A stretch of 64,000 bases of DNA, taken from Schizochytrium sp. TIO01. Taxonomy: Eukaryota; Sar; Bigyra; Thraustochytrida; Thraustochytriidae. Shown piece by piece: positions 1 through 11,053 of the stretch. The DNA is taken from assembly GCA_004764695.1 (NCBI GenBank), contig SMSO01000032.1, forward strand, positions 2,072,501 to 2,136,500. The letters run 5' to 3'. The translations under genes were made by a program, and so were the position numbers. How positions within the stretch are numbered: position 1 is the first letter of the stretch; each line of letters starts with the position of its first letter. Under the pieces are notes generated by a model. It made no database searches, was not told the DNA's origin, and was given only the letters and a program-made list of their open reading frames with translations.

Positions 1-147
1 CCAAGCAAAGCAAGCGAATGGAACATTCCCCCTACCGCTGCTGTTAATGACTCCAAGATCGGAACGCAGCCGTTTGGTTTACACAGAACTCAGTTTGGTA
101 GTCTCGTACCTGCCCACTCTACCCAAACAAGCTGGGATCAAGCGGCC

Positions 148-2316
148 ATGGCCCTTCAACTTGCCGAATCTATGCGCACTCAACAACAGAAAAATCAGAA
201 GCAGCAGTCAGCTACTTTGCAAGCTGGGAGCACTGGCCTCGGCCTTCCCCAAACGAATGGAGGAGGTAGTATTCTTGGTAAGCGAGACATTGTCACACTC
301 CTTAACCAGGACCCTATGCTCGCAGTCCAGGTCATGAAGCGTTCTCGCGACTCAATCTCTTCTCGCGACTCAACATCTTCAACCTCTTCGCCAAACAACA
401 ACTCTACTTCACATGCCTCCGCAGCCGCTGTGCCAATGCAAGGTAACACTAAGACAGAGATCTTCCGCCAAGTTCACTCTTGCTACCGCTCAACGGAGCC
501 TGGTAAAAGCAGTGAAAATGTTGTACCCACATACGAAGACATCGAGCGAAAACTAGCGATCGATAGCAATATCAACGCCGCCCGCGTAGCGACTCTTCGC
601 TGCCGTGCAATCATGCGCAAAGCTCTGGAGCCAGCACAGCATCTCGTCCCGGATGACCTCGCAGATCGTATTGTTGTAAACTGCATCACTGCGCTTTGCC
701 CATTATGCGGACGCACCATCGCTCTCAATAAACTCGGATCCCTAGAGAATTGGTGCAAACATCTGTCTCTCCACGGCGCAGTTGGCGCTTCCCTGGCTCT
801 GCGCTACCGTGCGTTCGATAAGAACTCCGACTCCGTACCTGCTCTTCACGACCTTGACCAAACCCAGGTGAACTCCTGGACGGCCCTCAAAGACCGTTCT
901 GATGCAGCACCTGACGATGATGATCCAAGAACATGCCCGATTAACCGAGTGCCTATGCTTTCCAAAATCAATTGGGAAGTTCTGGTATATTCTCAACTGC
1001 TGAACGACGGTGCCTTCGACTACCGCTCGGTGGTCTCCCAGGAGCTGCTGGCTACTGGTATGAAGAGTTTCGGAATCCCATTCCACGGCCCAACTCACTT
1101 GGTCATGCTTGCCGATATGCAGAAGCGTCTCAGCGCTGTACCAGGCGACGCTTTTAAAGTTTACCTAGGTGAAAATGAAGAACATCACGTCGACGCTCGT
1201 GGGTGCTATGAGGGTCTTATTCCTGGCACCTGCCCTGATCACGAAGACACCGAAACTTTCGTCTCCAATGCACTTCAGGGCAAGGACCCTCTTGCACGCG
1301 TTATTTGGTGCGCGTTGCATCTTAAGACCGATCGCTCGATCAAGATTGCTAATGTTGTTCACAAGCTGTACAAGGACTTCACTGAAGAAGAAAAGAACAT
1401 CAACATTCGCTACGACACTATCGAAAAGCTTCTTGATGAGCTTGATGAAGTGGAAGGTACCAAGTCTGGCCTGCGTTCCCGTGATGCGGCCCGTCTTATT
1501 GTGACTCGTCGCCGTCAAATATTAGATATGGCCCTTGCAGAAATTTTCCCTGATGAGCGAGTCCGCCGCCGTGCTGCAGCTCGTGTTGCAGTGAATGCAA
1601 TGGTAGATTCATGTCCCTTCTGTGAACAAGTCTTCCTTGCTACAACATTCGCACTTGACCATGCTATCTTCCTCGATCATCTGCGGGGCTGTAAAGTCAA
1701 CCCACAGGCAAGCGCTGCCTTCGCTGCACGCCTTGTTGCTTTCGGCACAAGTGCAGAAGATGTTGAAATCCCCCCACTAGATACGAGCTTATGGGACAGA
1801 TCGCAATTTTTTCCTAAAACCCCTGTGCATCTTAATGATATTCGAAAGGATGCGATGCCTACACCAGTTGTAGACGAAAAAATGGAACCTGACGTCCGTG
1901 TGGATACAAACCTTGCCATGCGCATGGATTGGAGTGCTCTTATGTTCAATGCACTGATTCGTGCAGGAATACTCACCTGCAAGTCCGTGCTTTCTCAGGA
2001 AATTGTGGCACTTGGCCTCTTCTTTTTCGGCCTTGTCAACCAACGAAGTCCTCAAAAGTTTGGACAGTATCCTCAACTTCACAGCTTTCAAGTTGCTCTG
2101 CACCGTGCTGGTCCTCAAGGGTATGATGAATACTGCGGTTTGGGTATTCGAGATCAGCACCTTGGATCATCTCACATTCGTGGTCGCCCAGTTGCTGTAA
2201 CTTCAAGCATTCTCCGTGCGTATCGCCATTTGGGTCTTTCTGCTAAATCTCTAAAGCGTTTCGCTGCCTCAGCACGAAAGACCACAGCGTCAACAACGAA
2301 GAGAAATCAAGAATAA
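148..2316 (+). CDS. Unrecognised protein with internally duplicated C2H2/C2HC-type module
   Basis: 722 aa, single exon; the ATG at 148 lies in a strong context (GCCATGG). I do not recognise a family. The N-terminal ~125 residues are low complexity, rich in Gln, Ser and Asn. The rest is two copies of one module, about residues 129-370 and 422-680. Each copy has a basic helical stretch, a putative zinc site, and a hydrophobic helical block ending in a shared SQE(L/I) motif. The zinc sites are C184-x2-C187...H205-x3-H209 and C489-x2-C492...H511-x3-C515. The hydrophobic blocks start near W276 and W595, so the spacing is 305-319 residues. No signal peptide or membrane segment is seen. Nuclear or nucleic-acid binding is only an inference from the Cys/His pairs and basic helices. 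The open frame is certain; function is unknown. Confidence 0.85.
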   Translation: MALQLAESMRTQQQKNQKQQSATLQAGSTGLGLPQTNGGGSILGKRDIVTLLNQDPMLAVQVMKRSRDSISSRDSTSSTSSPNNNSTSHASAAAVPMQGNTKTEIFRQVHSCYRSTEPGKSSENVVPTYEDIERKLAIDSNINAARVATLRCRAIMRKALEPAQHLVPDDLADRIVVNCITALCPLCGRTIALNKLGSLENWCKHLSLHGAVGASLALRYRAFDKNSDSVPALHDLDQTQVNSWTALKDRSDAAPDDDDPRTCPINRVPMLSKINWEVLVYSQLLNDGAFDYRSVVSQELLATGMKSFGIPFHGPTHLVMLADMQKRLSAVPGDAFKVYLGENEEHHVDARGCYEGLIPGTCPDHEDTETFVSNALQGKDPLARVIWCALHLKTDRSIKIANVVHKLYKDFTEEEKNINIRYDTIEKLLDELDEVEGTKSGLRSRDAARLIVTRRRQILDMALAEIFPDERVRRRAAARVAVNAMVDSCPFCEQVFLATTFALDHAIFLDHLRGCKVNPQASAAFAARLVAFGTSAEDVEIPPLDTSLWDRSQFFPKTPVHLNDIRKDAMPTPVVDEKMEPDVRVDTNLAMRMDWSALMFNALIRAGILTCKSVLSQEIVALGLFFFGLVNQRSPQKFGQYPQLHSFQVALHRAGPQGYDEYCGLGIRDQHLGSSHIRGRPVAVTSSILRAYRHLGLSAKSLKRFAASARKTTASTTKRNQE

Positions 2317-3291
2317 GAGGAACAAGCAATATAATCCTCGTAATTTTGAATTGCCCTGGTGAACTCCTGCTATGCCAGGGAGCTCACAAATCCTGAATTC
2401 CCTGCGTATGGTTTTGCCAATTTGATGTTTTATTCCATCCTTTCAAGACATGTAAAACTTACTACCTACAATAGTACTTTCCCGTCGAATACTAAAATTT
2501 ACTACTAAGAGCTTTTTCCCACTTTTGCAAATAACTTGTGATTCTTTTGATCTCCTTTTTCACTAGTGATACATTTTGACTTGAAAATTCACCCGTGTGA
2601 CTTGTGAGGTAAGATCAGGGTTTGGTGTATTTTGTTAAATTGGTACCAGGAATTCTCAAGCTATAAAAACTCTTATTAATTCCATCCCTCGTTGATTTTA
2701 TTTATTTTTTATGCCATATGCCCTGCCCCGCCTTCTCGCTCTTTTACAAATCAAATATGCCTGTTTACATCTTGCTCTGAGCCTCTTTTAATATAACAGT
2801 GCTGTCTTTATTTTGTATCGCCAACTTATCTTTTTTATTTTAAAACATTCTTCCTTAGTCCTGATTACTAGATAGAACCTACCTACCCACTACCTTACGA
2901 CTCAACTACCCTTTCAGCAGGGACTGCACAACCCAACTATCCGGTGAAAAGCAACAATAACCAATGCAACGATCAGGAATATTAATTATTGAATTAGTTG
3001 CATTGTTGATGTTTTTAGTAGTTTATAATGCGACAATAGAGAGTCTGATAACAATAGAAGCAAGATCAAGCTCATTGATCAATACGAACGTTAGCAAAGG
3101 AATTGACAAAGCGAGGTTAATCACCCGAAAGCGTTAATACCTGTGCAAAACTTGGAGATATATTCCTCTTCCTGCTACGATTAGATATTCAAGAGCTTTC
3201 CTTGAAAACCAAAAGCGTGTATAAACTCTTCAACTCCTACGGAAGAGAGCTTCTATCAAACAAGAAGAGGTCAATCTTACGCGAAGCAACC
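2317..3291. other. Intergenic, AT-rich
   Basis: Non-coding 3' flank of the duplicated zinc-finger gene and 5' flank of the next plus-strand gene. It is AT-rich with poly-pyrimidine runs and a short CCTA cluster near 2880-2900. No RNA gene or coding frame is convincing. Confidence 0.6.
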
Positions 3292-4376
3292 ATGCCAGCG
3301 GGTGAGGTTATCGACGTAGGTTTTGGAGGCAACAAACGCGGGGTTCGGGGGCCTTCGAAGGACCTTGTTGAGCGTCTGAGTAAGCAGCCCGATCGCACCA
3401 AAGTGAAAAGCAAGCCTGCGCGCGCAGCTGCTTTTGAAGATGCCAAACCTTCGCAAACTAGTGGAGGCCGAGCAGCCGTGCGTATTAACCCAGTGACAGG
3501 GAAGATGACAACTGTAGCAAAGACAAAAGATGCCAATGATATGGTTCGAGAAGGCTCCATGTATATCCCGAAAGAATATCTACATGCCGCAGCTGCCGCT
3601 GGACTCGGCAATGCCAATGGCATGTATTCACACATGGCAGGCATTCGACGTGAACTAAACAGCGGTCATAACCTCGCTGGTCCAAGCGGTACTAATGGTG
3701 CTGGCGCAGCACGGCAACCGAAATACGAACCAAAGTTAGCCAGAGTATCAGGAAATATTCATAAGATTGACACAAGTAGCAGCAACAGTAGCAGCGCTCC
3801 TCGCCAGAGCAACATTAAGCAGATCACACAGGGCCGAGCACGCTCACTACGTTCCTCCTCATCGCAGCAGCAACCAAACGAATCTTCATATTTACGACAG
3901 AAGGGAGTCATCAATAGCTTCAATGGGACCTGCTCAAACCTGCGATCTAGTAAATCTTCAAATCAGGATTCTAACAATTCGCAACGCAAAAAGGGGGTGG
4001 CACAGCTGAAGTTTGGAAGTAGTGGCCAGTCATACATTACATATCACGAAGGCCCAATTAAACATGCGCACAGGGTGACACCTCCTCGAACACAAAGTAA
4101 GTTTTACCTGATTAGAGTGGTACAATAATAGCACACTGAGACTAACCAACTTGATGATGTGGTCTATTGGAATCATTAACAATTGATGCAGAGGCTTTGC
4201 CAAGTGCTACAGCAGAATCGTCAACTTCACAAGAAGTTAAACGCGGCCCGCCAATCATCAAAAAGCTTGGTGGTGCCAGTTCAAGTGCAACTGGCAAAAC
4301 ATCTGGGGGCACGAACATGTCGGATCGCGAGAAACGAGCAGCTTACTTTGCGCAAAAATTTGGTACCGCGAATTAG
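3292..4376 (+). CDS. Disordered basic protein, two exons, function unknown
   Basis: Exons 3292-4096 and 4192-4376, giving 329 aa. The 95-nt intron has donor GTAAGT at 4097, a CTAAC branch-like site near 4142 and acceptor GCAG at 4190-4191. Phase 1 joins cleanly, with the split codon giving Lys. The start is the ATG at 3292 (context AACCATGCC); the open frame extends upstream to 3202 but has no ATG there. The protein is Ser/Gln/Asn/Gly-rich and basic, with no membrane segment and no zinc site. Its most ordered-looking parts are the N-terminus (MPAGEVIDVGFGG), a segment around INPVTGKMTTVAK, and a C-terminal DREKRAAYFAQKFG. I recognise no family. The clean splice and a shared reading frame across the intron support a real gene. 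Confidence 0.7.
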
Positions 4377-5093
4377 CCAAGCATATAAAAGACATGAATC
4401 ATATGTTCATGAGAAAACTCTCAAAGCATTTTTTATATTTTTTTTTTCTGAGCTACTACTACTGGAATAAAAGGTTGTTTGGGTTGTTAACGAACTGGGA
4501 AGATTTAGTATCCCGGTTCAATCGATTGAAGATTCCCACAAAGACGTGTGATTTCGACTCTTGAAATCTCCATGCACAAGTTTCCGATTGTGTCTCTACC
4601 TAGTCTACTTTGGAGGTCAAACCTTTGAGCTACTTCTGCGCATGGTTTCCTCCTACCATGTTGATAGCAGTAGATAACCAAGCACAAGAAAAATATCTCA
4701 TTGCAAAAACGCAAAAGAAAGCAAGACTCCATCATGAGCAGGCAAAACAAGTGCAGTGTGCATGAGTCAAAAGAAGAGGAAAAGAGCAAGACAGCAATCT
4801 CACTAGTTTTAAATACTTTGATCCATGCAGCTATGCAATGCACTAGTGTGATAATGATAGGAGGTCTCTGGGTGCCTTATAAATATTCACAATGCAAGGT
4901 ATTGCGTGCAAGATGAATACGAGAGCACAAACCATCCTAGCAAACAAAGAAGACAAGGGGAGAAGCGACAACGACTGTGCAAGGAAACTAAAAATGAAGC
5001 AGAATGCGAGAAGAGGCGGCAGCTTTTAACTCAGGCAGATTTAGTAGTAATAACAAACACATGCGGGCGCTAAGTCCGTGTGTTTAGATGTAT
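4377..5093. other. Intergenic, convergent 3' ends
   Basis: Lies between the 3' end of the disordered-protein gene (plus) and the 3' end of eS27 (minus). A poly-T run sits near 4430-4447. Minus-strand open frames up to 112 codons occur, but their composition looks random. Confidence 0.55.
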
Positions 5094-5976
5094 TTACTCA
5101 ACCTTCTTGCGAAAAGAGCAGCCCTCGGTGAGGCGCGCCTTGCCACCCGTCGGCTGGCACAGAACCACGGAGCAGGCAGCGCAGATAACGCGAGTCTGAG
5201 CGTGTGAGAAGATGGTGGTGATCTTGAAGCAGCCCGGGCACTTGACGTCCTGTTAATTGTACAATTTTGGCAAGCAAAGCAAGCAACAACATATTCAGTC
5301 AGTTTCACACGTCCTTAACTCATTTCCTTCCCAAATGGACTATACACTCGTGCATCATGACTCCATGACTCTAACTTCTTCAATTTCTTCTTCGAGAATC
5401 TGCTCGTAACTTTTCAATCGCTTCACACCACCGTACAGCTCTTAATCGTTGACCAATACCATCGGCAAGAAGAATGAGTGGTAATCGACAACCACCAGTC
5501 GTCTTGCAAATGAAACATCTGATCAAGACTACGAGAGCACGAAATCAAAGGGAAGTAGGCATCAGTTTAACCGACTGGTTCAATTGAAGGCCAACAACCC
5601 TGCTCTACTGCCGACGCTGTGAATCATCAGCAGCAATAACTGCTGCTTGTCATGAACCCTCGCTCCATCCCGATTTTTCATGCAAACAGCGCTAAAGAAG
5701 CGAAAGGAATACCAAGTCCGATACAGAAAATGAATGAATCCGAGCGAAGCAAAGCTCGAGAAGTCCACCGATACGAGAGAAATCATTCTCCTGATGCCCT
5801 GAAGAAGTAGATGAAGAAGGTTGCCACCAACGAGCCCGTCAACCTCGAGCAAATGATGTCCACATTGATCAAAGAGCACTTACCATGAAGAAGCTGTTGG
5901 GCGACTGTACGAGGCGCTTGAGCTTGTGCTTGCGCTTCTCCTCCGCGATGGAGGGGTGAAGAAGGTCCTGGTTCAT
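5094..5976 (-). CDS. RPS27: Small ribosomal subunit protein eS27 (RPS27)
   Basis: Two exons on the minus strand, 5976-5884 and 5249-5094, giving 82 aa. Exon 1 encodes the conserved start of eS27 ([29 protein letters not shown]). Exon 2 carries the C4 zinc finger CPGC...CAAC and the conserved C-terminus ([15 protein letters not shown]). The intron, 5883-5250, is 634 nt and phase 0, with donor GTAAGT and acceptor AACAG. The start is taken at the ATG at 5976; the animal protein has two more residues before its QDLLHPS equivalent. A further 5' UTR intron is possible because CGCAAG, an acceptor-like site, lies directly before the ATG. eS27 is a structural protein of the 40S subunit. The intron is by far the longest in the window. 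Confidence 0.96.
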
Positions 5977-7921
5977 CTTGCGAAGGGTGAAGTGCTTGGA
6001 CTGATCGAGTTTGCTCTCGCGGCTCTCGCGAAAGCTACCGAGGTGTCTTCTGAAGTGGTCTGCCTCCACAACCTTCAGAGCACGTAACGCAAAGGGTCTG
6101 GTGGCCGCGAGCCATTCGCGCCTTTCCCGCCTCTCGCTTAATCAACCTTAACACAAACGTATATTGCCCCTATCTATCCAGTCCCTTTCTCCACTATATC
6201 CATCACTAAAACCACCTTAAATAAACCAGGGTTCATACTCTCCGGCGCACAAGAGCTCCGAAAGAACTAATAAGGAACGTTCCAAACCCCTGCCGGCGGA
6301 GACAAATGACAGGCGCCGGAACTTAAGTCCCGACTCGCTCTCGCAAAGAACTACTGCCCTCCTATACCTTACTCTAGAAGTGGCGAGACAAAATGGTACT
6401 CCCCAATGCCTATAGATACTCCTATCAGATCAGCTAGTGGGCCTCTCCTGTAGTACCTCGTACTGCGATGCTACACTCTCTCTTGCTCTCCCTCTCTCGC
6501 CAGATCCTAGCGGGTTCTAGAGAACTTCTACCAAATGCCACTACGGCATAGCATAGAGAATAAAAATGGGTTGTGGCAAATGCTGGGCCATTTTGATAAC
6601 ACGTACAGAAACTTTCTCGAACGAGATCGTTCCGAGTACCCCGGGCGGGTAGCACGTAACTACGGTTAACACTAAGCTGTAATCGTCTGCTGCACGTTGG
6701 TTCCGCTGAGAACTGTAGTAGGTAGGACCTTCCTATATAGTGGTACCGTGCCACTTACTTACCTACTTACTTGCTCACTTACTTTGCTTCTTGGTAGGAA
6801 GGTCTGTGAATGTGGATCTCATGAGCTCGAATAGAATAGAATTCGCGATGGTTGGCGATATTCAAATGGTCGATCTTCGTGATGATCAAGATCAATGCTG
6901 CAAAGCTGGGCTGTAGGTTGGGATGGCCGATGGGACGGAGGGAACTGCGGCCGCCATGAGCAGGCTGCGAGGCGATTGCAGCCGGTCGAGGCCTCAGGGT
7001 CTCGGGGATTCGAGCCGGGAGGAACGCAGAACTGGAGTGTTCGGGTCTTTTGAAAGAACTGTCACGGTTGAGGTCAGCTTCTCTGGCTAGCTAGCAAGTT
7101 GGACTTGAGCTGACGAGACGGGTCTTTGAAGTGGCGGGCATGGGAGAGACAGCGTGCTCGGGAGCCGGGATGACCGCCTTCCACCCGGATGAGGAAGGCA
7201 GCGGGGAGCGTTTTCAGGAAGGACCTTGGCCAAACTCTCTCTGCAACTAAGCTCGGTCCTCAAAAGCGTTCCAAGCCTTCAAGCGCATGATGATGCTTTT
7301 TGATGCCACTACGTAGAACCCGATGGAGCTGTTAGGGAATAGTACAAGGTAGGCAGATAGATAGATGCCTACTTTTCTGCTGAGCAGATAACAAGCAGCC
7401 TGGGAGCACACTCACTTGGAATGTAATGGAAGGCGGGACTGCTATTGTGACTAGTTGGGGTAGTATGTAGATTGATTATTAGGTGTGCTTGAAGGCGTCT
7501 GCCTGGGTTGACTTACAGTGTGAGGTGAGGGCTTCGTGGTTGATTTTGGAGACTCGGATTATTGAAAAGCATCACGAGACCGCGTCTGTCTAGAAAGAGA
7601 GAGGGGTCAAGAAACCGAAAGTTATGGCACTGCGTTGATTGTTTGTTCTAAAGGTAGGTGACATTGAGAATCATTAGTTTTTATATCTGTGCCTTGCATG
7701 CGGCTGCTCTACCCAGTCGTAAATTCTTAATGAGTCTTCGTCTGTATCTTCTCTTGAAGAAGATATGACGCGGCAAAGATAGTAAGAGGGGAAAACACAT
7801 GCAACTGTTGTCTCTTCGATGTGGGAGAATAATTACATTTAGATAATTGTGTTCTAGTTTTTTTTTCTTCATCTTCAGTGCTTGCCTTGTTCGTCATGAT
7901 CAAAATAAAAGAGTTCTGAGC
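5977..7921. other. Intergenic; upstream region of eS27
   Basis: About 1.9 kb with no convincing gene. It contains CTTA/CCTA tetranucleotide runs at about 6752-6785 and a short GATA run near 7355. A minus-strand open frame at 6434-6754 has no similarity I recognise and looks like chance. Confidence 0.55.
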
Positions 7922-9874
7922 TTACTCGATACGGAGGTCCTGCAAGGCACAGCTTCGATACAGAGGACCACCAACAATAATGAGACACAAGGTCCAAAGC
8001 TGTACTTGGATGGATGTGCCAAGAATCGTTGTACTTACAACAAGGAGAATAACCAGGATAGCTGGAACTTGCATTGCAATGTACATGGCATTCGAAACGG
8101 GAGCTCGGAAGGGCTTGGGACCAGAAGCCGTATGTTTAGATGTTGACTCGTTAGACTCTGCGTGCAGACGGTAACGGATGGCAGCAACCAGCTCGATCAG
8201 AACGGACATACACGTGAGACAATTATTCACCTCCATGAGCTTAGTAAAGTCAAAGAGTGGGGCGACAACGACAATGACAGCCAAACTCGCACAAATCGCA
8301 ACCCAGGGTGCACCGCCGTGAGCACTCCGCCTTGCGAACACTCGAGGCATAAGATCCTGTTCAGCCATACCCAGGAGAAGACAAGAATCAACAAACATTT
8401 CTGAACAATACATTGCCAGCAAGCTAATACCTGTGCTGATGAAGATAAATCCGTGTAGCAACTCGCCACCAATGGCAAGACCAATATCATGGAATGATCC
8501 CTCCGTCCATGTGCGCCAATCTGGAGCCGACGGGGTCATAATACCAGCAGCGAGCGGGAAAACGTATGAGACGCAGGTGAGAATGATGGAGAGCGTCAGC
8601 GCTTTTGGAAAATTCCGGTGCGGATCTTTGACCTCTCCTGCAAAAGTAGCTACACTGTCCCATCCACTGTATGACCAAAACGTTACATGTAAAAGCTTGA
8701 TCCAATCAATCGCCCATGGAACAGCAGTTTCGGCGATGACATCTGGTAACGCTTCCAGAGGAGCAGCAGTACGACTCATTGCAGATGCTGAGTTGTTCGC
8801 AGAATTGACCAGTAAGATACTAGTTGATATAGTGTCGTGAATGTTTTCGATGGATGCATAGCCAGAAGCAGGGCCACCAACAATCACAGTTGCGAGTTGT
8901 GTGGTGGATGCTAATATAATTAACACCACGTATGGGAACAACACAAAAATACCCAACACGATCATCACTTTGGTAACCATTTCAACACCTGCAAAATTAA
9001 TTAGGGACATAGAGAGCGAGATGGCCAGGGTAAGAAGAATACCAAGCGCTGATTTGGCAGATTCGCTTCCCAAAATGAGCTCTGTGGCCAATACCGGGTA
9101 CATTGCGTTATCGAGCACTCCCGAAATCCAACTCCAGTAGCCATCCTGGAAAGCCCAAAAACGCCCAAAACTACTTGCCACCCAGAGTGTAAAGCTTCCA
9201 TCTTCTGGAAACTCCGTCGAAAGCTCAGCGCTGACAAGCGCTACGGGGAAGCAATAAATCCATGGAAAAATTATCATAAACAAGAGCCCTAAGCTGGGCC
9301 CACCAGCGGCAATGACCTCTTCACATCCAATCGGGCCTCCGCAAACAGTGAAAAACATCATAGACACTACTGCGCCGAGCCCCATGGCACGCTTACCGTC
9401 CTTATTGACTCCAGGATCCCCAGATCCATTGAACACTTCCGCATTCCTGAATGCGCTTCCTGAAGTTTTCTCAATATCACCATGAGATAGCAACTGACCT
9501 TTCTTCGATCGAGGGTGTTCACCACGTACCGATGGCGATATCTTTTCGTCGCCGTGAACCGTAGAATTCGTCGCCTTAAAAAAAGATACTGAAGATGCCG
9601 AAGAGGAAGGTACTGATGGTCTCTTAGGTGTGTTCACGCCTAACGTTGATGACATAGCAGATGTCGAAACCAGCGTCAGGTTAGAAGATTTCTTCGGGGA
9701 TTTTGGCAATGATCCAGATGAAGAAACCTCTTGGTTGGGCAGAACGGGCGTTGGGGTACGCGTTGGCTCCCTGTCAGGCGACAGGTGGCGCCTGCGGTGA
9801 TCCAACTCAAGATGAGGGTCCTCCACGCCGCTCGAGGACCAAAACCCGCCCAGAACACCCTCTAGCCCCCGCAT
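7922..9874 (-). CDS. APC-superfamily polyamine/L-type amino-acid transporter
   Basis: 650 aa from the first ATG (9874); the open frame extends a few codons upstream without ATG. About 175 N-terminal residues are hydrophilic and Ser/Pro/Thr-rich, probably a cytosolic regulatory tail. The APC core follows, starting with VSMMFFTVCGGPIGCEEVIA, with the TM1 GGP/GxEE pattern typical of plant PUT/LAT polyamine-uptake carriers. Further matches are FPEDGSFTLWV in the TM2-3 region, the SYSGWDS and AGEVKDPHRNFPKAL block around TM6-7, and about 12 hydrophobic segments in all. The loop before TM6 (about residues 350-385) is longer than in plant members. The expected role is proton-coupled uptake of polyamines or neutral/cationic amino acids at a plasma or endomembrane. 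Substrate cannot be fixed from sequence. A donor-like GTAAGC overlaps the stop, so an alternative C-terminal exon is possible. Confidence 0.9.
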   Translation of the reverse strand: MRGLEGVLGGFWSSSGVEDPHLELDHRRRHLSPDREPTRTPTPVLPNQEVSSSGSLPKSPKKSSNLTLVSTSAMSSTLGVNTPKRPSVPSSSASSVSFFKATNSTVHGDEKISPSVRGEHPRSKKGQLLSHGDIEKTSGSAFRNAEVFNGSGDPGVNKDGKRAMGLGAVVSMMFFTVCGGPIGCEEVIAAGGPSLGLLFMIIFPWIYCFPVALVSAELSTEFPEDGSFTLWVASSFGRFWAFQDGYWSWISGVLDNAMYPVLATELILGSESAKSALGILLTLAISLSMSLINFAGVEMVTKVMIVLGIFVLFPYVVLIILASTTQLATVIVGGPASGYASIENIHDTISTSILLVNSANNSASAMSRTAAPLEALPDVIAETAVPWAIDWIKLLHVTFWSYSGWDSVATFAGEVKDPHRNFPKALTLSIILTCVSYVFPLAAGIMTPSAPDWRTWTEGSFHDIGLAIGGELLHGFIFISTGISLLAMYCSEMFVDSCLLLGMAEQDLMPRVFARRSAHGGAPWVAICASLAVIVVVAPLFDFTKLMEVNNCLTCMSVLIELVAAIRYRLHAESNESTSKHTASGPKPFRAPVSNAMYIAMQVPAILVILLVVSTTILGTSIQVQLWTLCLIIVGGPLYRSCALQDLRIE

Positions 9875-11053
9875 AGGCTGTAAGAGGTCGTGCGAGATCG
9901 CTCGCTGATGGCTCAAAGGAGTCCAGCAGACCTGAGCTGCCGCACTTCGGGGTCTGTAGGAGCGTGCAATCCCAATTCCAACCCCAATAGAACTTTGTTA
10001 CCATTATCACTACCTGTTGGAACACAACTATACCATTTAGTTCCCTTTGAGCTATAATTCAACACAAGTTATAGCCTCAGAGATAGAGTAGGGATACTAT
10101 ACTATGGCTGTCAGTAAGAGCTGGGGCGGTTGGGCGGTTGGGCTTACTCTACGATTCGAGGAAGGAGAAGTTTGGAGAGCTCTACCTTGAGCAGCGGAAT
10201 GCTTGATGGAAATAAGGAGATGCCAAGAAGAGCGCTAGTGAGACTGTGGCGCTTTTTAACAAGCCAATCAGCGAAATAGTTGGGAAACGATGATAGCGGT
10301 AGTCGTCGCTGTCTAAGGGGGAAAAGATCTACAGCTTCGGAGAAATGTGAGAATAAGAAGATGTATACCATGTGTAAGAGCCACGAACCTCGGATTAACT
10401 TTAGATACATGTCTTAAACTATGCCCTATTAAAGGAGAAAATGTCATTTTTAGCAAACGAAATGAAAGGGGTATAGAATAAGTTAATTTGAGCCGTTGAA
10501 GGTATGTTTAGCCGAACATCCGGTAGATAGAGCACTTGGTCCATTGGAAATAAATAACAAAATTGAACATCACTTGCTGTGGCCCCTCGAATATCATACA
10601 TCTGTTGCTTGGCCTAGTTTCATACTTAGGAAGCATACCTCTCCTCCTAGCTAAGTAGTCATTGGAAATAAAGGTAAAGGCATATTGTTTTCTCAACTAC
10701 AACTACAACAACGGCAGCGACGACAGCGACATCAAAAGCCACGACGTTAGCAACGACAAAGGTTTGACGATATTGGGGATTTCTTTGTGAACAAGGAATC
10801 AGAAGGAGTCAGATACATAACACTGCAGGGAGACACATTCTAGCACAACTGGAATAAAAGAATTGAACTTGGCAAGCTGGGAGACAGAACCCTTTTTCGA
10901 AGGCGAAGCGAAGTAAACTACTTAAGTGCCAAGAACCCTTGACAAAGACCAAGCGAGCAAAAAGTACAAGTAGTGTACGATATAGTGAACCCGTTGTTTC
11001 CTATCGCATCAGCATCTACCACTCTTTGCAAAAGGCAAGACAACGCAGAGGAA
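9875..11053. other. Divergent intergenic region
   Basis: The permease (minus) and the PACRG-like gene (plus) diverge from this 1.2-kb stretch, so it should hold both promoters. Short open frames are present but none has a convincing start or composition. Confidence 0.55.
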
